Positions 11,759 through 23,590 are shown, numbered from the stretch's first letter. The stretch is DNA of 64,000 nucleotides from Trichobilharzia szidati (GCA_944472155.2 OX235271.1:95431256-95495255); one strand, 5' to 3'. The notes: a model not told the origin generated them from the letters alone. Numbers and translations: made by a program.

Positions 11759-12115
11759 TTTGTTGGAGGATTTCATCTTGAGCTAACATCAGTTTGAGAA
11801 CCAATGGAAAACCTGCAGAGAGTACTGCAGACAGCTGTTTCATCCTAGTCCTGTGGGACTCTTCATCAGCACGCACCCACCACCATGGTTCGAACCCAGC
11901 ACCTTCTGGCTAGCAAGCTCGTAGACCATTAAGCCACTGGGACCCAATCCAACGACCAGCTCATGAATTCGAACTTCTGCCAGTTCATGACACAGCGAGA
12001 CCATATAGCATTGCCTTCTTTGATGAGTTACTGCCTCACCTTCAACCTGCTTCATTCCACTGGTCACGGCTTCCCAAAAGAACGTCAGGTTAACTGCCTG
12101 AATAGGGCCAGTTGC
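11759..12115 (-). repeat. SINE-1A copy
   Basis: A near-complete minus-strand copy: 3' end at left (gtttgttggaggatttcat), hammerhead-like segment at about 11820-11875, box B complement at 11888-11900, 5' region to 12115. The plus-strand piece that follows makes an inverted pair. Confidence 0.85.
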
Positions 12116-12280
12116 TAGTGGATGGGGGCGTACTGATGAAGAGTTCCAAAGGGCTAGGTTGAAACAGCTGTCTAGCAGTACTCCCTGCAGGTTTTCCAAT
12201 GGTTCTCTAACTGTTGTCAGCTTATGATGAAATCCTTCAACCAATCAAACAAAGTCCCTACAAAAACCATACTTGAAAAT
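12116..12280 (+). repeat. SINE-1A partial copy (hammerhead-like segment and 3' end)
   Basis: It starts in the hammerhead-like part (gtactgatgaagag at about 12130) and runs to the family 3' end (caaagtccctacaaaaacca). The head is absent. With the preceding minus copy it forms an inverted pair with tails outward. Confidence 0.8.
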
Positions 12281-12839
12281 CAAATCGATTTCTGTGTTTG
12301 ATGAAAAAACTCTAAAATTGTACTTTTCAGAAGTCAGACCACTTTCGTGAATCTAATATCATTATCTTTTCCAATGACTTCTCTTTCTGAATGGAGATAG
12401 CGATATATTTTAGCACTTTTGGAAGTGTCTTGAATAAATTCAGTTATTAAAGGGAAGAGTGATTAAGAAAAGAAATATATTCGTTTGTATTTAGGTCTTT
12501 GTCTGTTTACCTGCAGTAATATGTGTAGATCTCACGATTAGTGACGAAATACCGCTTTAGTGACAGTAGGTTAGTTAGCAAACATTAGAATAAAACTATA
12601 GAGAGATCAGCACACAGCTTGATAAGAAGGGTAGTTATAGGTATTCTAAATACTAATCATCACATTTCGAATCACCTAAAGGGTAGATGATTGTTTCATG
12701 ATGTACCAAGCACTTCATGATGTTTTTTTTAATCAGGAAATAATATCAATGAAAAAGGAGTGTAATGACCTTGTGTAATGACGCTGACTTTCCATAATAC
12801 TCCATCTTAGTGCTTCATCTATCTCCCTTTCCAGTAAGA
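12281..12839 (+). other. Intronic sequence, nothing recognised
   Basis: No coding or repeat signal was recognised. Confidence 0.35.
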
Positions 12840-13512
12840 CAACTAGAAATAAAGTTCTTCCCTTTACCTACCTGGGAAGCATCGTTTCAACTACAGACGG
12901 AGGGAACTGACGAGGATATCAAAGCGACGATCGGGAAAGCAAGGCAAGCTTTCATTTCTCTCAAGCCTGTGTGGAGATAGATCAACAGCACTCAGCATGA
13001 AAAACAAGATGCGAATTTTCAAATCCAGTGTGAAGTCAGTGCTACTATACGGATCAGAGAATTGGGGCCGCTTTACGAAGGGCACTTCGAACAAACTACA
13101 GATCTTCATCAACAGCTATCTTCGCTCAATACTACTCAAGATCAGATGGCTAGAAAAGATCAACAACAGGGAGGGATCTCTGGGAACGAACCAACCCAAC
13201 AGGAACCGATTGTGCAAGAAATATGCAGGAAGAAATGGAGGTGGATTGGCCATACTCTGAGAAAATAAACCATCAAGTGACATCGCACGCCAGGCCATCA
13301 CTCGAGTGGTACCCAAATGGGAAGTAGAGAGTTGGTCGTCAGTGTGAGAGTGACATGGAGGAGGTCATGCAAAGAGGAGGTGAAAGTATGTGGGCAGACG
13401 TGGAGCCAGGTGAAAACGTTGGCACAGAACCGAACGCAATGGAGACGTGCGGCTGAAGCCCTATGTTCCTCTAGGAACTAAAGGAAACAATAATAAATAA
13501 TAATAATAATCA
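12840..13512 (+). pseudogene. RTE-type LINE, 3' end of RT ORF and tail
   Basis: Frames read LPFTYLGSIVSTTD, then VKSVLLYGSENWG, LRSILLKIRW and WRWIGHTLRK, which are the conserved C-terminal motifs of RTE-class reverse transcriptases (FTYLG, LLYGSETW, WKWIGHTLRK are familiar from schistosome RTE elements). Several stops and frame changes break it. The 3' end is ggctgaagccctatgttcct plus a short hairpin and an aataataa tail to 13512. It is 5' truncated, with only about 0.67 kb left. Confidence 0.88.
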
Positions 13513-13594
13513 GTGATGTGTATGATAGTCAGATAAACCCTAATGAACATAATAGTAACATTTTTTTAATGAAAATTCATCTGATTTCTGACAA

Positions 13595-13975
13595 TACTCA
13601 CTGGCGACTGGCCCTATTCAGGTAGGTAGTTACCTGGGGTTCTAGTGGGAAGTCGTGACCAGTAGGGTGCAGCAGGTCGGGTGTGAGGACAAATACTCGC
13701 CAAAGACATTGGCTAGCGGTTGCGATATGTCGTGAATTGGCAGAAGTTGGAATTCATGGACTGGCCATTGGATCAGGTCCCAGTGGCTTAATGGTCTACG
13801 AGCTTGCTAGCCTTGTAACCAGAAAGTCCTGGGTTCGACGCGTGGATGCGCACTGACGAAGAGTTCCAAAGAGCTAGGATGAAACAGCTGTGTGCAGTAC
13901 TCCCTGCAGGTTTTCCAATGGTTCTCTAACCAATATCAGCCCATGATGAAATCCTGAAACCAATTATACAAGTGT
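13595..13975 (+). repeat. SINE-1A copy, nearly complete
   Basis: It contains the 5' region (actggccctattcagg), box A (tggcttaatggtctacgag), box B (gggttcgacgc, changed) and the hammerhead-like segment (gcactgacgaagag, then gatgaaacagctg at 13880-13893). The 3' end is near 13975. A few extra bases (gtg) separate stem III from the stem I strand. Confidence 0.87.
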
Positions 13976-15242
13976 TAATCGGTAAATGAAAATAATTTTC
14001 AACAGACTATTAGTTTCTTTCTAGATATATGACATTTCAACCACCCTTTCATTTACATACTTTTATGAACTGTCATTCCGACCCATTACTGTAGACTTCA
14101 ACAGATAAAGTACTTTGTGTATAAATATAAATCAACAATTAATAGCACAAGATTTGATCACCACTGAATTTGTGTCAACACATTCCTCTTTCTTCTTGTT
14201 TAATAGATGCAAATCCAGTTAAGGATCGAGAGAGAGAGATCATTGACATTTCTGGTCCCTTTTTATTTATTATACAACTACCAAAAAAACCAAAAGTTAT
14301 CTAACCCAAATTTAAATTGTTTAATTAATAGTCAGGTTTATTAAAACTCATTTATCATCGGTGCATTCGTTTTCACCTTATTCATGTGTTTATCACAGGG
14401 AAATATGCAGTGTACGCGTGTGTGTACTTGCGTTTAGGAGCATAACTTGAAACAATAAGAACTAACCAGCTGAAACATCCAAAAACCAGGTCTTCATGTT
14501 CATTCAACAACTAGATAAGAAAGGCAATAGTTTATTTCTAAGTCGAAGGAATGAATTAAAGAGACTGGAGATCATTAATTATTGCCACAGATTGAATGCA
14601 CTGAATTTGAAATAATACAAAAAAAAAGAACCGGGGTTTACCTACCTACCTACCTACCTTTATTATGGACATTTATTACTACGATATCATTACAGGGCAA
14701 ATTTTGTACCGCTTAAATCTCTCTTCATACAAACCACTTTATTTCAGTACTTTTGTTAATAAAATTTGGTTTAGAAAGAGTGGGAGCAAAACATTCTATA
14801 TGGAAGATGATACCGAAACTACTTATGCTGTAAACATTTAATGGTTTAAATATCAATAAACTAAATAGAAGACAAGATAAGTTGTGAAACAAAAGAAATG
14901 TGCATTGTTTGTATACTCTCAGTTGATTTAAAACTAGATTCTGGTTCACCTGATTCGTAAAACTGTTAAATGTTCCATTTAAATGATAGGGATTCAAACC
15001 ATGGATAGAATACTAATGTACGAGCATATTGTCGTTATTTTACTCTCTTCAGATAACTTCACCAATGCCTCTAAGAATCGCATCACTTATGATGATTTCA
15101 AAAACTGATGCCTTAAATGACCAGTGATGGCATGCAATCGTTTTCATAGTATCCTACTATTTGCCTTTATCGCCTTATTTGTTTATAGTCAGTTAGTTTA
15201 GGGGCAATCGAATCAGAATTTCTAGTACTGTGTATTGCATAA
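13976..15242 (+). other. Intronic sequence with a short CCTA microsatellite
   Basis: About 1.2 kb without a recognised gene. A (ccta)n run of about five units sits at 14638-14658. The open frame on the minus strand at 14725-14997 has no motif I recognise. Confidence 0.45.
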
Positions 15243-15850
15243 TATAAAATATAAAAATGGCATTCAAACCCACAAACTCAATTAGAAACAAGCTTTGTAG
15301 GTTGAAGGATTCTGTGGAACCTCTAAAACAAAACAATTTAGTTTATCTAATACCCTGATGGAATGATTGTCAGGTCAAATACATAGGTCAAACTAGTAGA
15401 ACAGGGGAAGTCAGACTGGCAGAACATAAAAACTTAGCAAAATCTAGATTAGTTGACCCGAATAAGATAAGAAATCTAGAGAATAGTTCAGCCATAGATA
15501 GCACTACATGCATTTACACACAACCATACAATAAGATGGGATAGGATGACAGTTTCAAAATCTAATGTCACAGGGTGGAGGGAAAGATTGATAACAGAAG
15601 CTTTGTTTATCGAATCAACTGCAAACACGTGTAATAGGAATGATTCAACACCTGTCCACCCAGATATCTGGAAAATTCTACTACCCCAACGACGACAAAT
15701 AGGAGAGGACAAAGAAAACTATAAAACTCAAGTTTCGAAGTCGTGTAATTATAATTGATATGATTACTAACAGTAAATTGTGTTCGACACGTCATCCAGT
15801 AAATAATACTGTTTCACTGTGTGATATATCTAATAAACAAACTAATTTAA
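15243..15850 (+). mobile_element. PLE-a copy 3, 3' part only
   Basis: It starts in the linker (AFKPTNSIRNKL) and carries the GIY-YIG part (VKYIGQTSRTGEVRLAEHK, with a tga just before, shared with copy 2) to the end LITEALFIESTANTCNR. It closes with the right terminal arm (about 15788-15845). The same stop as in copy 2 (ccctgatggaatgattgtcag) shows that these two copies share a defective parent unlike copy 1. Confidence 0.85.
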
Positions 15851-16076
15851 AATATAAGTTTACTGGGAGAAATGTAGGTAAGTTAGATCTTGTCAAAGAT
15901 ATCTTTTCCTCTAGATTCATGATTCTTAAAAATGCTAGATCTTGATTTTACGCATCTGGGAAAATACAGATGTTTTGCTAGACTTTTAAGTAGCATTTAC
16001 AAGAACCTATTACCAGAATCATCAAAGTTATTACCTTTTGAATATACAAGCTGGTTAACGAAAATCAATCCGTATG

Positions 16077-16266
16077 AATGTCGAATCCTTCCAACAACCA
16101 GTTCATGAATTCCAACTTCTGCCAATTCACTACATAGCGCGACCAGTAGCCAATGTCTTCTTCAATGAGTTACTGCCCTCACCTTCGACCTTCTGTACCC
16201 TATTGGTCACGGCTTGTTTGGATTGTGTTTGATTGGTTACAGGATTTCATCATGAGCTGACATCGG
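16077..16266 (-). repeat. SINE-1A pieces, rearranged
   Basis: Minus-strand 5' region (16077-16213) followed by minus-strand 3' end (16214-16266), without head or hammerhead part between them. The order is that of a head-to-tail junction of two units. Confidence 0.7.
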
Positions 16267-16425
16267 CTAGATGTCCTGGGTTCGAAACCCTGTGGTGGGT
16301 TGGTGCGTGCTGATGAAGAATCCCAAAGGGCTAGGACGAAACAGCTGTTCAGTACTCCCTGCAGGTTTTCCAATGGTTCTCTAATTGATGTCAGCTCCTG
16401 GTGAAATCCTCCAACCAACCAAACT
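16267..16425 (+). repeat. SINE-1A partial copy with hammerhead-like segment
   Basis: It starts at box B (gggttcgaaaccc, 16278) and runs to the family 3' end. Stem I strands are GTGCTG (16307-16312) and CAGTAC (16350-16355), the core is ATGAAGA (16313-16319), stem III is ACAGCTGT (16341-16348) and T16349 is in the cleavage position. Confidence 0.82.
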
Positions 16426-16508
16426 TAAATAACTTTAAATTATCATAACGAAAATTATATTTTCTGAATTTTTCTTACTATTATTTACTATTTTTTTCTA
16501 TTTGGTAG

Positions 16509-16585
16509 ACTTCATATACATTCCTGTCAAGGGATTGAGGATTCAATCAAATTTGTACAGAATGATTTTGATGAGATTTCTGAAT
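16509..16585 (+). CDS. Host gene exon 3
   Basis: A 77-base exon with pyrimidine tract and acceptor (tttctatttggtag, ending 16508) and a strong donor (gtaagt at 16586). One base completes the CA of exon 2 to Gln, 25 codons follow and one base is left. The peptide is LHIHSCQGIEDSIKFVQNDF then DEISE. It is open only in the frame required by exon 2. If the C2 reading is right this covers strands after the PVxxxT strand. By itself it has no identifying motif. The SINE-1 copy 84 bases upstream sits very close to the acceptor. Confidence 0.5.
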
Positions 16586-17318
16586 GTAAGTTGATTCGTT
16601 TTATTTACTAAAGCTAATACTTTTGATTAGGTCGTTTAGATGTACGCAATGAATACCTAATTACAGAAAACACTATAGTATATAACACATTAGTGTATTT
16701 AGCAAATTTTAATTCTTGAATAAAAACCAATGTCACCTTAGTCAGATAGCTAGACTACATGTTGGATTGGATGACTCACTTTTCTAAGCTGAATCGTTTA
16801 TGGCACACTAATGGTAAACCAGTTAGAAAACAGCTAATTAGTGATCAGATCATGTCAGTCTAGCACTATCAGTTCTACTTTTAAAAGTATTAAATAGTAG
16901 ATACCCAATTGAACTAGCAGCTGTAAGATCATCCTCTAAGCTAAATGATCCAGAAGGATCTTTTTGTATAAGACAAACGATTTGTAGAACATGAGAATTT
17001 GCAACCGAAAAAGTTGTCTACCTGGAATACAGAGAAACTGTTATGTATATAATGCCATGTACAAGAAAGTGACTGTATATTCAACTTCAATGACCAAAAT
17101 TCAAAAAGGGTACATTTAAGTCAGCAGTGGGTAATTGGGAAATTACTATTCGTTTGCTTAGCGCTTCTGAAAAGGCAACTGTTCTTAAGAAAGCTGTGAA
17201 TACACAGTAACCTCTGTTACGCATCCTTGTAAAGTGGAGAGAATTGGTTGGATATTTTTTAAAATTTTATGTCCAATAATAATGACCTATTTCTCTGTCA
17301 ATATCAGTTCATGATGGA
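16586..17318 (+). other. Intronic sequence, nothing recognised
   Basis: No gene or repeat was recognised. Confidence 0.4.
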
Positions 17319-17735
17319 AATCATTTCATCTGATGCTCACTAACGACTGTTCCTATTCAAGCAGTTAACCTGGGGTTCTTATGGGAAGCCGTGACCAGTA
17401 GGGTACAGTAGGTTGAAGGTGAGGATAATTACTCATCGAAGAAGACATTGAGAAGTGGTCGCGCTATGTCATGAATTGGCAGAAGTTAGAATTCATTGGC
17501 CATTGGATTGGGTCCGAGTGGCTTAATGGTCTACGAGCTCACTAGCCTTGTAACCAGAAGATCCTGGGTTCGAACCGTGGTGGTGGGTGTGTACTGATGA
17601 AGCGAACTAGGACGAAACAACTGCCCAGTACTTCCAGTTGGTTTTCGAATGGTTCTATAACTGATTCGGCACATGATGAAATCCTTCAGCCAATCAAACA
17701 AAAGCCCTACAAAACCAATACTTTAAATCATTTCA
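17319..17735 (+). repeat. SINE-1A copy, full length
   Basis: 5' region (gatgctcactaacgactgtt, 17331 on), box A (gtggcttaatggtctacgag), box B (gggttcgaaccgtg near 17567) and a shortened hammerhead-like segment in which stem II is largely deleted (gatgaagcgaactaggacga). The 3' end is near 17730. Confidence 0.87.
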
Positions 17736-17979
17736 GTAATCAGTAAAATATTCGAAACTAACTTTCACCTTCGAATGAATTTTCTCAATCAACTATTTGA
17801 AAACGTAAAGTACAGCAAAAGTTTGTCTTTATGCTTTAGTCGTATAAGTATTCCGATTTAGGTTTGAATATGACCAAGAACATTCTACCGGTGTAGACTT
17901 CTCTTTGGTGATTATGAAGTGAAATCCAATGGTCGGCAAATCAAAAGCTTTCAAAGGAATGGTTACTGAACAAAGATGA

Positions 17980-19010
17980 CTCTTTTCGATAACTTAATCA
18001 TCAGCTTCTACAATTATATATTATAGTGAATGAATGAATTAGTGTTATGAACAACATTTACGTTGTTTCAATAACATCGAATCAATAATATCAATAGATT
18101 ACAGTTCAATAGCATCAACATAACAATAAACTGAATGTCAAAAAATTGGGAAAGATAATAATACAGATTCATGAACTTACAGTCTCCACTGAAGCCCGGC
18201 AAGAGCAGTAGTAGTGGCTGAACTTTTTTCTTTTGCACACAAAGCACTAGTTGTTTCACGCGAATCGCGATAGCCTCAGCTGTTTGGAGCATGTGGTACC
18301 TCGATGTTTTTGGCAATTTATTTGGTACGTGGTGGATGATAGAGAAGGATTCTTCAAAGCTGACTTTGTGGCCGGTTTGGACCAGGTGGTCTAATATCGA
18401 ACTACTACACCTTTACTTGCACATAACGCTCGCCGACCATGCACATGATCGGAGGTTCGATCCCCACGCACTCCTTTACCTCGGTAAGTCAGTAATAAAT
18501 AGCTGGCGAAGAGGAAAGGTTGGGCATGAGGCTAGAAACCCCACCCTGTGAAAATAAACACTGCTACAGAAATTTCAAGCCTCTAGCTTGAAGCCCTATG
18601 TTCCATTGGGAACATCAAGGAATTAAAAAACACCTTTGCTTAACCATACTGGGAGATGTTCTCAAGCACAAAAGATCAAGTTCCTAGAGCAACGGCCGAT
18701 ATAGCTCACTCCAAAAGCGCAGTTGAATTGGTAGATACAATTTGAAGTGGCTAGTCTAGGTACTTCATCTTTCAGTCGAGGAACCACCATCGGTCGTGTA
18801 GAGAATAAGACGTGTAGTTCACCAGCATTAAAAGTTCTCTGAACTGATTTTCTTAATTTCTTCGTAATTATTTCGCTTGGTATATCGCCCTTGAATTGCA
18901 ATCGTATGTATAAAGGCTTCTTGTTTACGGATAGTGAGTAGTCCTTTTCCACTTTCTTTGTCATGTGTTTCTTGATAAATTTGTCCGGATAGCTAATTTC
19001 TTATGTCATT
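17980..19010 (-). mobile_element. PLE-b-like element, split by a SINE-3
   Basis: On the minus strand the piece 18964-18662 carries KKPLYIRLQFKGDIPSEIIT (the pre-nuclease region) and CIYQFNCAFGVSYIGRCSR (GIY-YIG core). After the SINE-3 insertion at 18419-18629 the C-terminal part continues at 18418-18180: the frame with PKTSRYHMLQTAEAIAIRVK and LVLCVQKK. The AT-rich end extends to about 17980. RT sequence beyond the very C-terminal FIKKHM-like motif (about 18965-18990) is absent. Confidence 0.82.
18419..18629 (+). repeat. SINE-3a copy nested in a PLE, with target duplication
   Basis: A target duplication acacctttRctt flanks it at 18407-18418 and 18630-18641. It is 5' truncated: the head starts at acgctcgccgaccatgcaca. 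Box B (aggttcgatcccc) and the RTE-like tail (gaagccctatgttccattgg) are present. Confidence 0.9.
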
Positions 19011-19454
19011 TTAAATCAATCGCTTGTTTGATAAAGTAGAGGGATAGTTTGTAGGGCTTTCTAGCACAACGTATTACTGATGAAGAAGCCTTAGCAACTA
19101 GTGATTCGTTTCCAGGTGATGAGGACTATGGACTTTATAATTTTAACTGGTTGAAAAGAAATTACATCCTGAAGAAGATGAAATAAACGTATTTCTCTGT
19201 AAAATAAGTTAATATTGGCTTCAGTTTATAAAACTTGACTTATCTCAATGTATGAGAGTTATTGGAGCAAAACAACTCTGACAGAATGGTAACTGTGGGC
19301 CAAGTAACTTAAAGAAATGGTTGATCTCTTTTCAGAATTCTATTCGCTTTTCGCAAATCAAATAGTTCGAAGTGAAATTTCATAATTCCATAAACCCCAA
19401 ATTTAATTTGTAAATCACGAATTTGATTCAACGTAGTACCAGTGATTCAGCCCT

Positions 19455-19600
19455 CTGCGTTGAGTCAAACAGGGTACACCAGTGGCGCGCTCAGTCCCGA
19501 ACGATTGAAACTGCTATCCGGCGTTTAGGTGACTTCGATCTGGCTAACAAGCACTAATAAATAACTGATGTGAGCAGTATTTAACCGCTTAAATCAATCA
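19455..19600 (+). repeat. Repeat-5 copy (unclassified)
   Basis: It aligns by eye with 51210-51370: gggtacaccagtgg against gagtacgccattga, ccgaacgattgaaa against ctgaacgaggaaaa, gtgacttcgatctggctaac against gtcacttcaatctggatagc. No ORF and no clear tRNA boxes. Confidence 0.5.
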
Positions 19601-19820
19601 ATCATACATTATTCTCTTTTACCGCGATTTCTTTTACTAAGTCTGGTAATTTCTTATAGAACTGGTTACTTTCACTGCAAAAACACAGAACAGTTGGTCT
19701 AATGAAAGATACTTACCTGAAAGCTAATCTATTTCAAATATAGCATTCTTAGACGAATCAAATTGCAGGAAATTAATTGTAAATCTACATACCTCAACTG
19801 TAATTTAAATATTTTATTTA

Positions 19821-19990
19821 CTACTAATAATAATAAAGCTTTATTTCAGAGAAAATGTGAACACATAGTGCAGATATTTTCAGCGTATTTAGTTCTCAGA
19901 TATTTCCTCTTCATACAGGATTTACTTGTGAAGTGATAGTCTGAAGTTTATCATGCGACGTAGTGTTGTCACATATGAAGAAAGAACCAA
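19821..19990 (-). mobile_element. LINE 3' end with polyadenylation signal and ATT tail
   Basis: The reverse complement reads aaatcctgtatgaagaggaa, continues to tctctgaaataaagctttat and ends in an (att)n tail. The same 3' end occurs on the plus strand at 51878-52012. AATAAA lies just before the tail. No coding part remains, so the LINE clade cannot be assigned. Confidence 0.7.
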
Positions 19991-20000
19991 TTCTGAACAT

Positions 20001-20358
20001 TTTTTCTTTATTTCTTCCAAGAATTTCACAGCATTTAGTCAGAAGCTAATTCATGTAGCGACCATCTGATATAAATGCGTGATTAAAACAATAAGACAAA
20101 CAGAAGAGTTTAAACATTTTAATGGACAGGCCACCGTAGTATTTTACATTCAACAAAAAAAGGTGGAATCACAGTAGCAGTAATTAATTCACTGACTGGT
20201 GCATTTTATGCATTCTTGTCAATGCCATTCTGTTTGTTTGTTTTTTAATTTGTTCGCTTTTCATGAAAGACCCTGAACATTTTTCTACTTCACTACTTTT
20301 TTTCTCTGATTTTCTGTTCTTCTTTTTCATCTAAGTAGTTGTTCATGAAAAAGGTTTT
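20001..20358 (+). other. Intronic sequence, nothing recognised
   Basis: No gene or known repeat seen. Confidence 0.35.
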
Positions 20359-20690
20359 TGTACTTTCATTGGACACTAGTAACTAGTGTGACGTGTCTAG
20401 TCCTTTCTTTGGTGCAGACTGAATTCTATCAGTCAGGTTTGCAATGTGACCACCATTCTAGGTAGCTCGCCATCACGGTGCACATTGATTTGATGATATT
20501 AGATAGTTGGAGGCAATCGGCAGGAAGCCCTGGACCGAGGTTTCGTGCTAGTTGGCACTCACCAGTCAGCAAGGCATATCTCCAACCTTGAAGGAACTCG
20601 TATCCCTTCTGAGATTCGAACCCGCGTCACCCAGTGTTGCAGTCAGAGACGTTACCACTGAGCTATTTGGGCTCGCGATTGACCCCCTGT
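20359..20690 (-). repeat. SINE-4 copy, full length
   Basis: The minus strand has a tRNA-like head with box A near 20655-20670 (complement of ccactgagctattt) and box B (complement gattcgaacccgc at 20612-20624). The body shared with the copy at 11150-11470 ends at gacactagtaactagtg. Confidence 0.8.
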
Positions 20691-21604
20691 AGAACTGTAC
20701 TTTTTTATTTTTGGCATTACATAAACATAAAACTTTTAAAAATCTGCGTATTTTTAGAAATTCATATTCATCAATTAGTAACTGGAGTCAATAGAGTCTT
20801 AACTATGGAGATCGATATTTCGCGTTAATAGTCATTTTTAGAATGACTAAATGGTGATTGCTTTATGACATAACGTGAGATGAAAAGCATCTTGATGCCT
20901 CCTTGAGTTTAATTAATCTTCATGACAGTTGACTAGTTTTGACTATTAACAGATCACATGATCTTTGCTCTTCTTTTCTTCTGTCTTAAACTCATCAACT
21001 GAACGTGTTTACAACGCACTTACAATCAGGTGAGCTGCACTATTCTTACAGCTTAACTCCTACTTTTTGTTGAAACACTAAACCCCCATCAACTTAGCTG
21101 ATCAGCCGCAACACCCACATTTTAGCCTTCAGCATTAATAATCTTTAATTGTGCATACTCTTGTAACTACTCCCCGTTGATTTTACTTGCTCAATCTGTT
21201 TCAAAAATATTACAGATGACTACAATAATAATAATAATATAATAATAATAATAATGACCTGCAAATCAAAATAACTGTTCTAATTTTTCTTCAAAGTAGC
21301 TTTTTAGTAGTAGTGTGTCCCACGTGAAAAATTTTATTCTCCTTAGTGAAAACTACTTGAGTTGTGAAAGTTTTAGTAGTCAAATTAGTCATTTTAGATG
21401 AAAATATGAAGAAGGCGCACTGAATAATGAAATGTATTGCTATGTTTACATAAACAGCCCATCTCTTGTGAATAAAAATACCTCAAACATATTTGAAAAC
21501 ATTGTACTTTGTTTCATTCAAGTGATCATGAAGACTTAATCATCTGACAGTCATAGTCTTTCTAACTTATATTTTGTAATTTTTTTATAATAGTTTGAAA
21601 ACAC
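20691..21604 (+). other. Intronic sequence with a TAA microsatellite
   Basis: About 0.9 kb without a recognised gene. An interrupted (ata)n/(taa)n run lies at 21221-21255. Confidence 0.45.
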
Positions 21605-21770
21605 ACAGTATTTTTGGTACAAGTGTGGAATTTTCAGCATGTGATATCGGTAGCCCAAAGTTTGCAAGCCGACCATTGATATCACGTGTACGCTGGCAGA
21701 GAATCGAACCCCGGAGCATGTGCATGGTCGGCTAGAGTCCTAACCAATGTACCACTGATGCACGATGCGG
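21605..21770 (-). repeat. SINE-3b copy (same tRNA head, different tail)
   Basis: The minus strand carries the SINE-3 head (gtggtacattggttaggact, box B ggggttcgattct). Its tail (gctaccgatatcacatgctg) differs from SINE-3a and matches the plus-strand copy at 59790-59990. Confidence 0.75.
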
Positions 21771-21868
21771 TAATAATAACAATAATAACCGTATTTAATA
21801 AATATAATGACCTGGTATAACTATTACTATTATTCTAATTGCTATTAAATTTTCTTTTTTACTTTTAG

Positions 21869-21931
21869 CCTTCCCTTCATCAATGAGTTTAATTTTAAAC
21901 CTAAGTCAGAAACCTATTCCAGGAGTTAATC
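21869..21931 (+). CDS. Host gene exon 4
   Basis: A 63-base exon with a strong acceptor (ttttcttttttacttttag, ending 21868) and donor gtgagt at 21932. Two bases complete the T of exon 3 to Ser, 20 codons follow and one base is left: FPSSMSLILNLSQKPIPGVN. Phase is 1 in and 1 out. The alternating hydrophobic run SLILNLSQ could be a beta strand of the proposed C2 domain. Very short, so the evidence is splice sites plus frame agreement with exons 3 and 5. Exon 5 lies about 25 kb downstream. Additional exons could be hidden between them only if their length is a multiple of three. Confidence 0.5.
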
Positions 21932-22149
21932 GTGAGTAAAAATATTTTTTATTTCTAGAGAATGTTTAAAATTATATATATATTTATATATATAAAAATA
22001 AATTCCGGAAGCGACACAAGGCATTAATCTCAATGATATTATTTATCTCATACATGCAGATATAAAAGTGTCATTAGATCTCTTGATTAGTTTGAACGAA
22101 AAGATAGTGAATATACAGTTTTGGTTTGTAAAGGTTAGTTATGTTTTTA

Positions 22150-22480
22150 CGAGTTGATCGCGGAGTTCTAGTGAGAAGTCGTGACCAGTGAGGTCCATCC
22201 AGATATCACGTGTGAGGATGGATGTCCCACCAACGACATTGGTTGGGGTCGCGCTAAATCACGAATTGGTAGAAGTTAGAATTCATGGACTGGCCATTGA
22301 ATCGGGTCCCAGTGGCTGAATGGTATACGAGCTTGCCTTGTAACCGGAAGGTTCTGGGTTCTAACCCTGTTGGTGGGTGCGTATTGCCGATGATTCTCAA
22401 AAAGCTAGGATGAAACAGCTGTCCAGTACTCCCTGGTTTTCAATGGTTCTCTAACTGATATCAATCCGTGATCAATTCGT
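22150..22480 (+). repeat. SINE-1B copy
   Basis: 5' region (cgcggagttctagtgagaag), head with box B degraded (gggttctaacccTg), hammerhead-like core in the form CCGATGA (22387-22393) and GAA-ACAGCTGT-C-CAGTAC at about 22412-22430. 3' end gatatcaatccgtg. Confidence 0.85.
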
Positions 22481-22484
22481 AAAA

Positions 22485-23590
22485 ACATAGTGAATATATT
22501 TGCAGGATAAAAGGAGCTCATATTTTGTTTTTATTTCAGGGCTTTTCATCAGCTGTTAACAGACAAAAAAGACATGAGTTGTTATAAAAGCATATATATA
22601 TATATAACATACTTCAAAAACTATTTCAACACAAGAGACATGAATACAATTGATCTATGAATAGAACTGGTACACTGTGTTAGAGTATCATCTAGAAATT
22701 TACAGTTCTCTAATCCAATTCCATTGTGGGTAAAATTTATTTTGATAAAGTCTCACAGTGTTATACAGTAATATTTACTGGTGACGACGTTTTGAGCACA
22801 ATTTATTGCTCAGATTCATATCAAGGTACTTACACAACTTTCTAACTTCATTTATATAATTCCATTATTTTTCATTGCTTGACTTGTTTGGTAGTAGTAT
22901 TTTACATATTTCCGGTATGAGTGATGAATCATTGCTATTGCACGTGTTGGGTGTACACTCGATGAACAAGGATTCAGTAATCAACTTCTCTCTCCGCCTA
23001 CAACTACCTATATTACTCTTTAGAACTTTAACCCTATCCCACCCTGTTGTGTGGTTGTTTGTTAATGCATGCAGTTCAATTGCTAAGCATTTTTCTAGAT
23101 TACTTATTCTCACGGGTGGGGTCAGTCATTCTAACCATAGCTCAATTCTTACGTTCTTACAATCTGACTACCACCGATCTACTAGTTTGACCTATGTAGT
23201 TGACACCACTCGCAGTCGTTGCCGGGTATTTTGTAAATTATATTATTTTGTCTAATTGTGTCAACTAACAGGGTCCTTTAACCTACAGAGCTTGTCTCTG
23301 AGCCACCCTAATTCCTGCTTTATTGAGAATCCTATGTAGGGTCTCAGATGTCCCCTGCTTATATAGTATAACAGTAGATGCCTTATATCCCCGCTTATTT
23401 ATGTTATCATTATTGGTTTCACCATTACAAGGTAGTTAATAATCTAACATCCAGAATTGGAAGATCAATAATGAGTTCAGCTCAGTGAATGGTAACCAAA
23501 AAAACGTTCTTTTTAAGCAGTTGACAGCTGATGAAAGGCCGTAAAACAGAAAGCATTAGCTCTTTTTTAGTCTTGCAAATATGTCCGTTC
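22485..23590 (-). mobile_element. PLE-a-related element (PLE-a2) inside inverted repeats
   Basis: The minus-strand frame 23113-22865 reads NLEKCLAIELHALTNNHTTG, then LITESLFIECTPNTCNSNDS and EICKILLP. This is the C-terminal GIY-YIG region, clearly homologous to PLE-a (LVTEALFIES, DIWKILLP). Further upstream, broken frames reach the region near 23400. The terminal motif with gataaagtctcacagtgtta lies at 22738-22757. A second inverted repeat of about 60 bases (22500-22556 against 23533-23590) encloses everything. Non-functional. Confidence 0.78.

Noticed and set aside
11840..12244. 134-codon minus-strand open frame
   Set aside because: It runs through two SINE-1 copies, including their tRNA heads; translation of a repeat.
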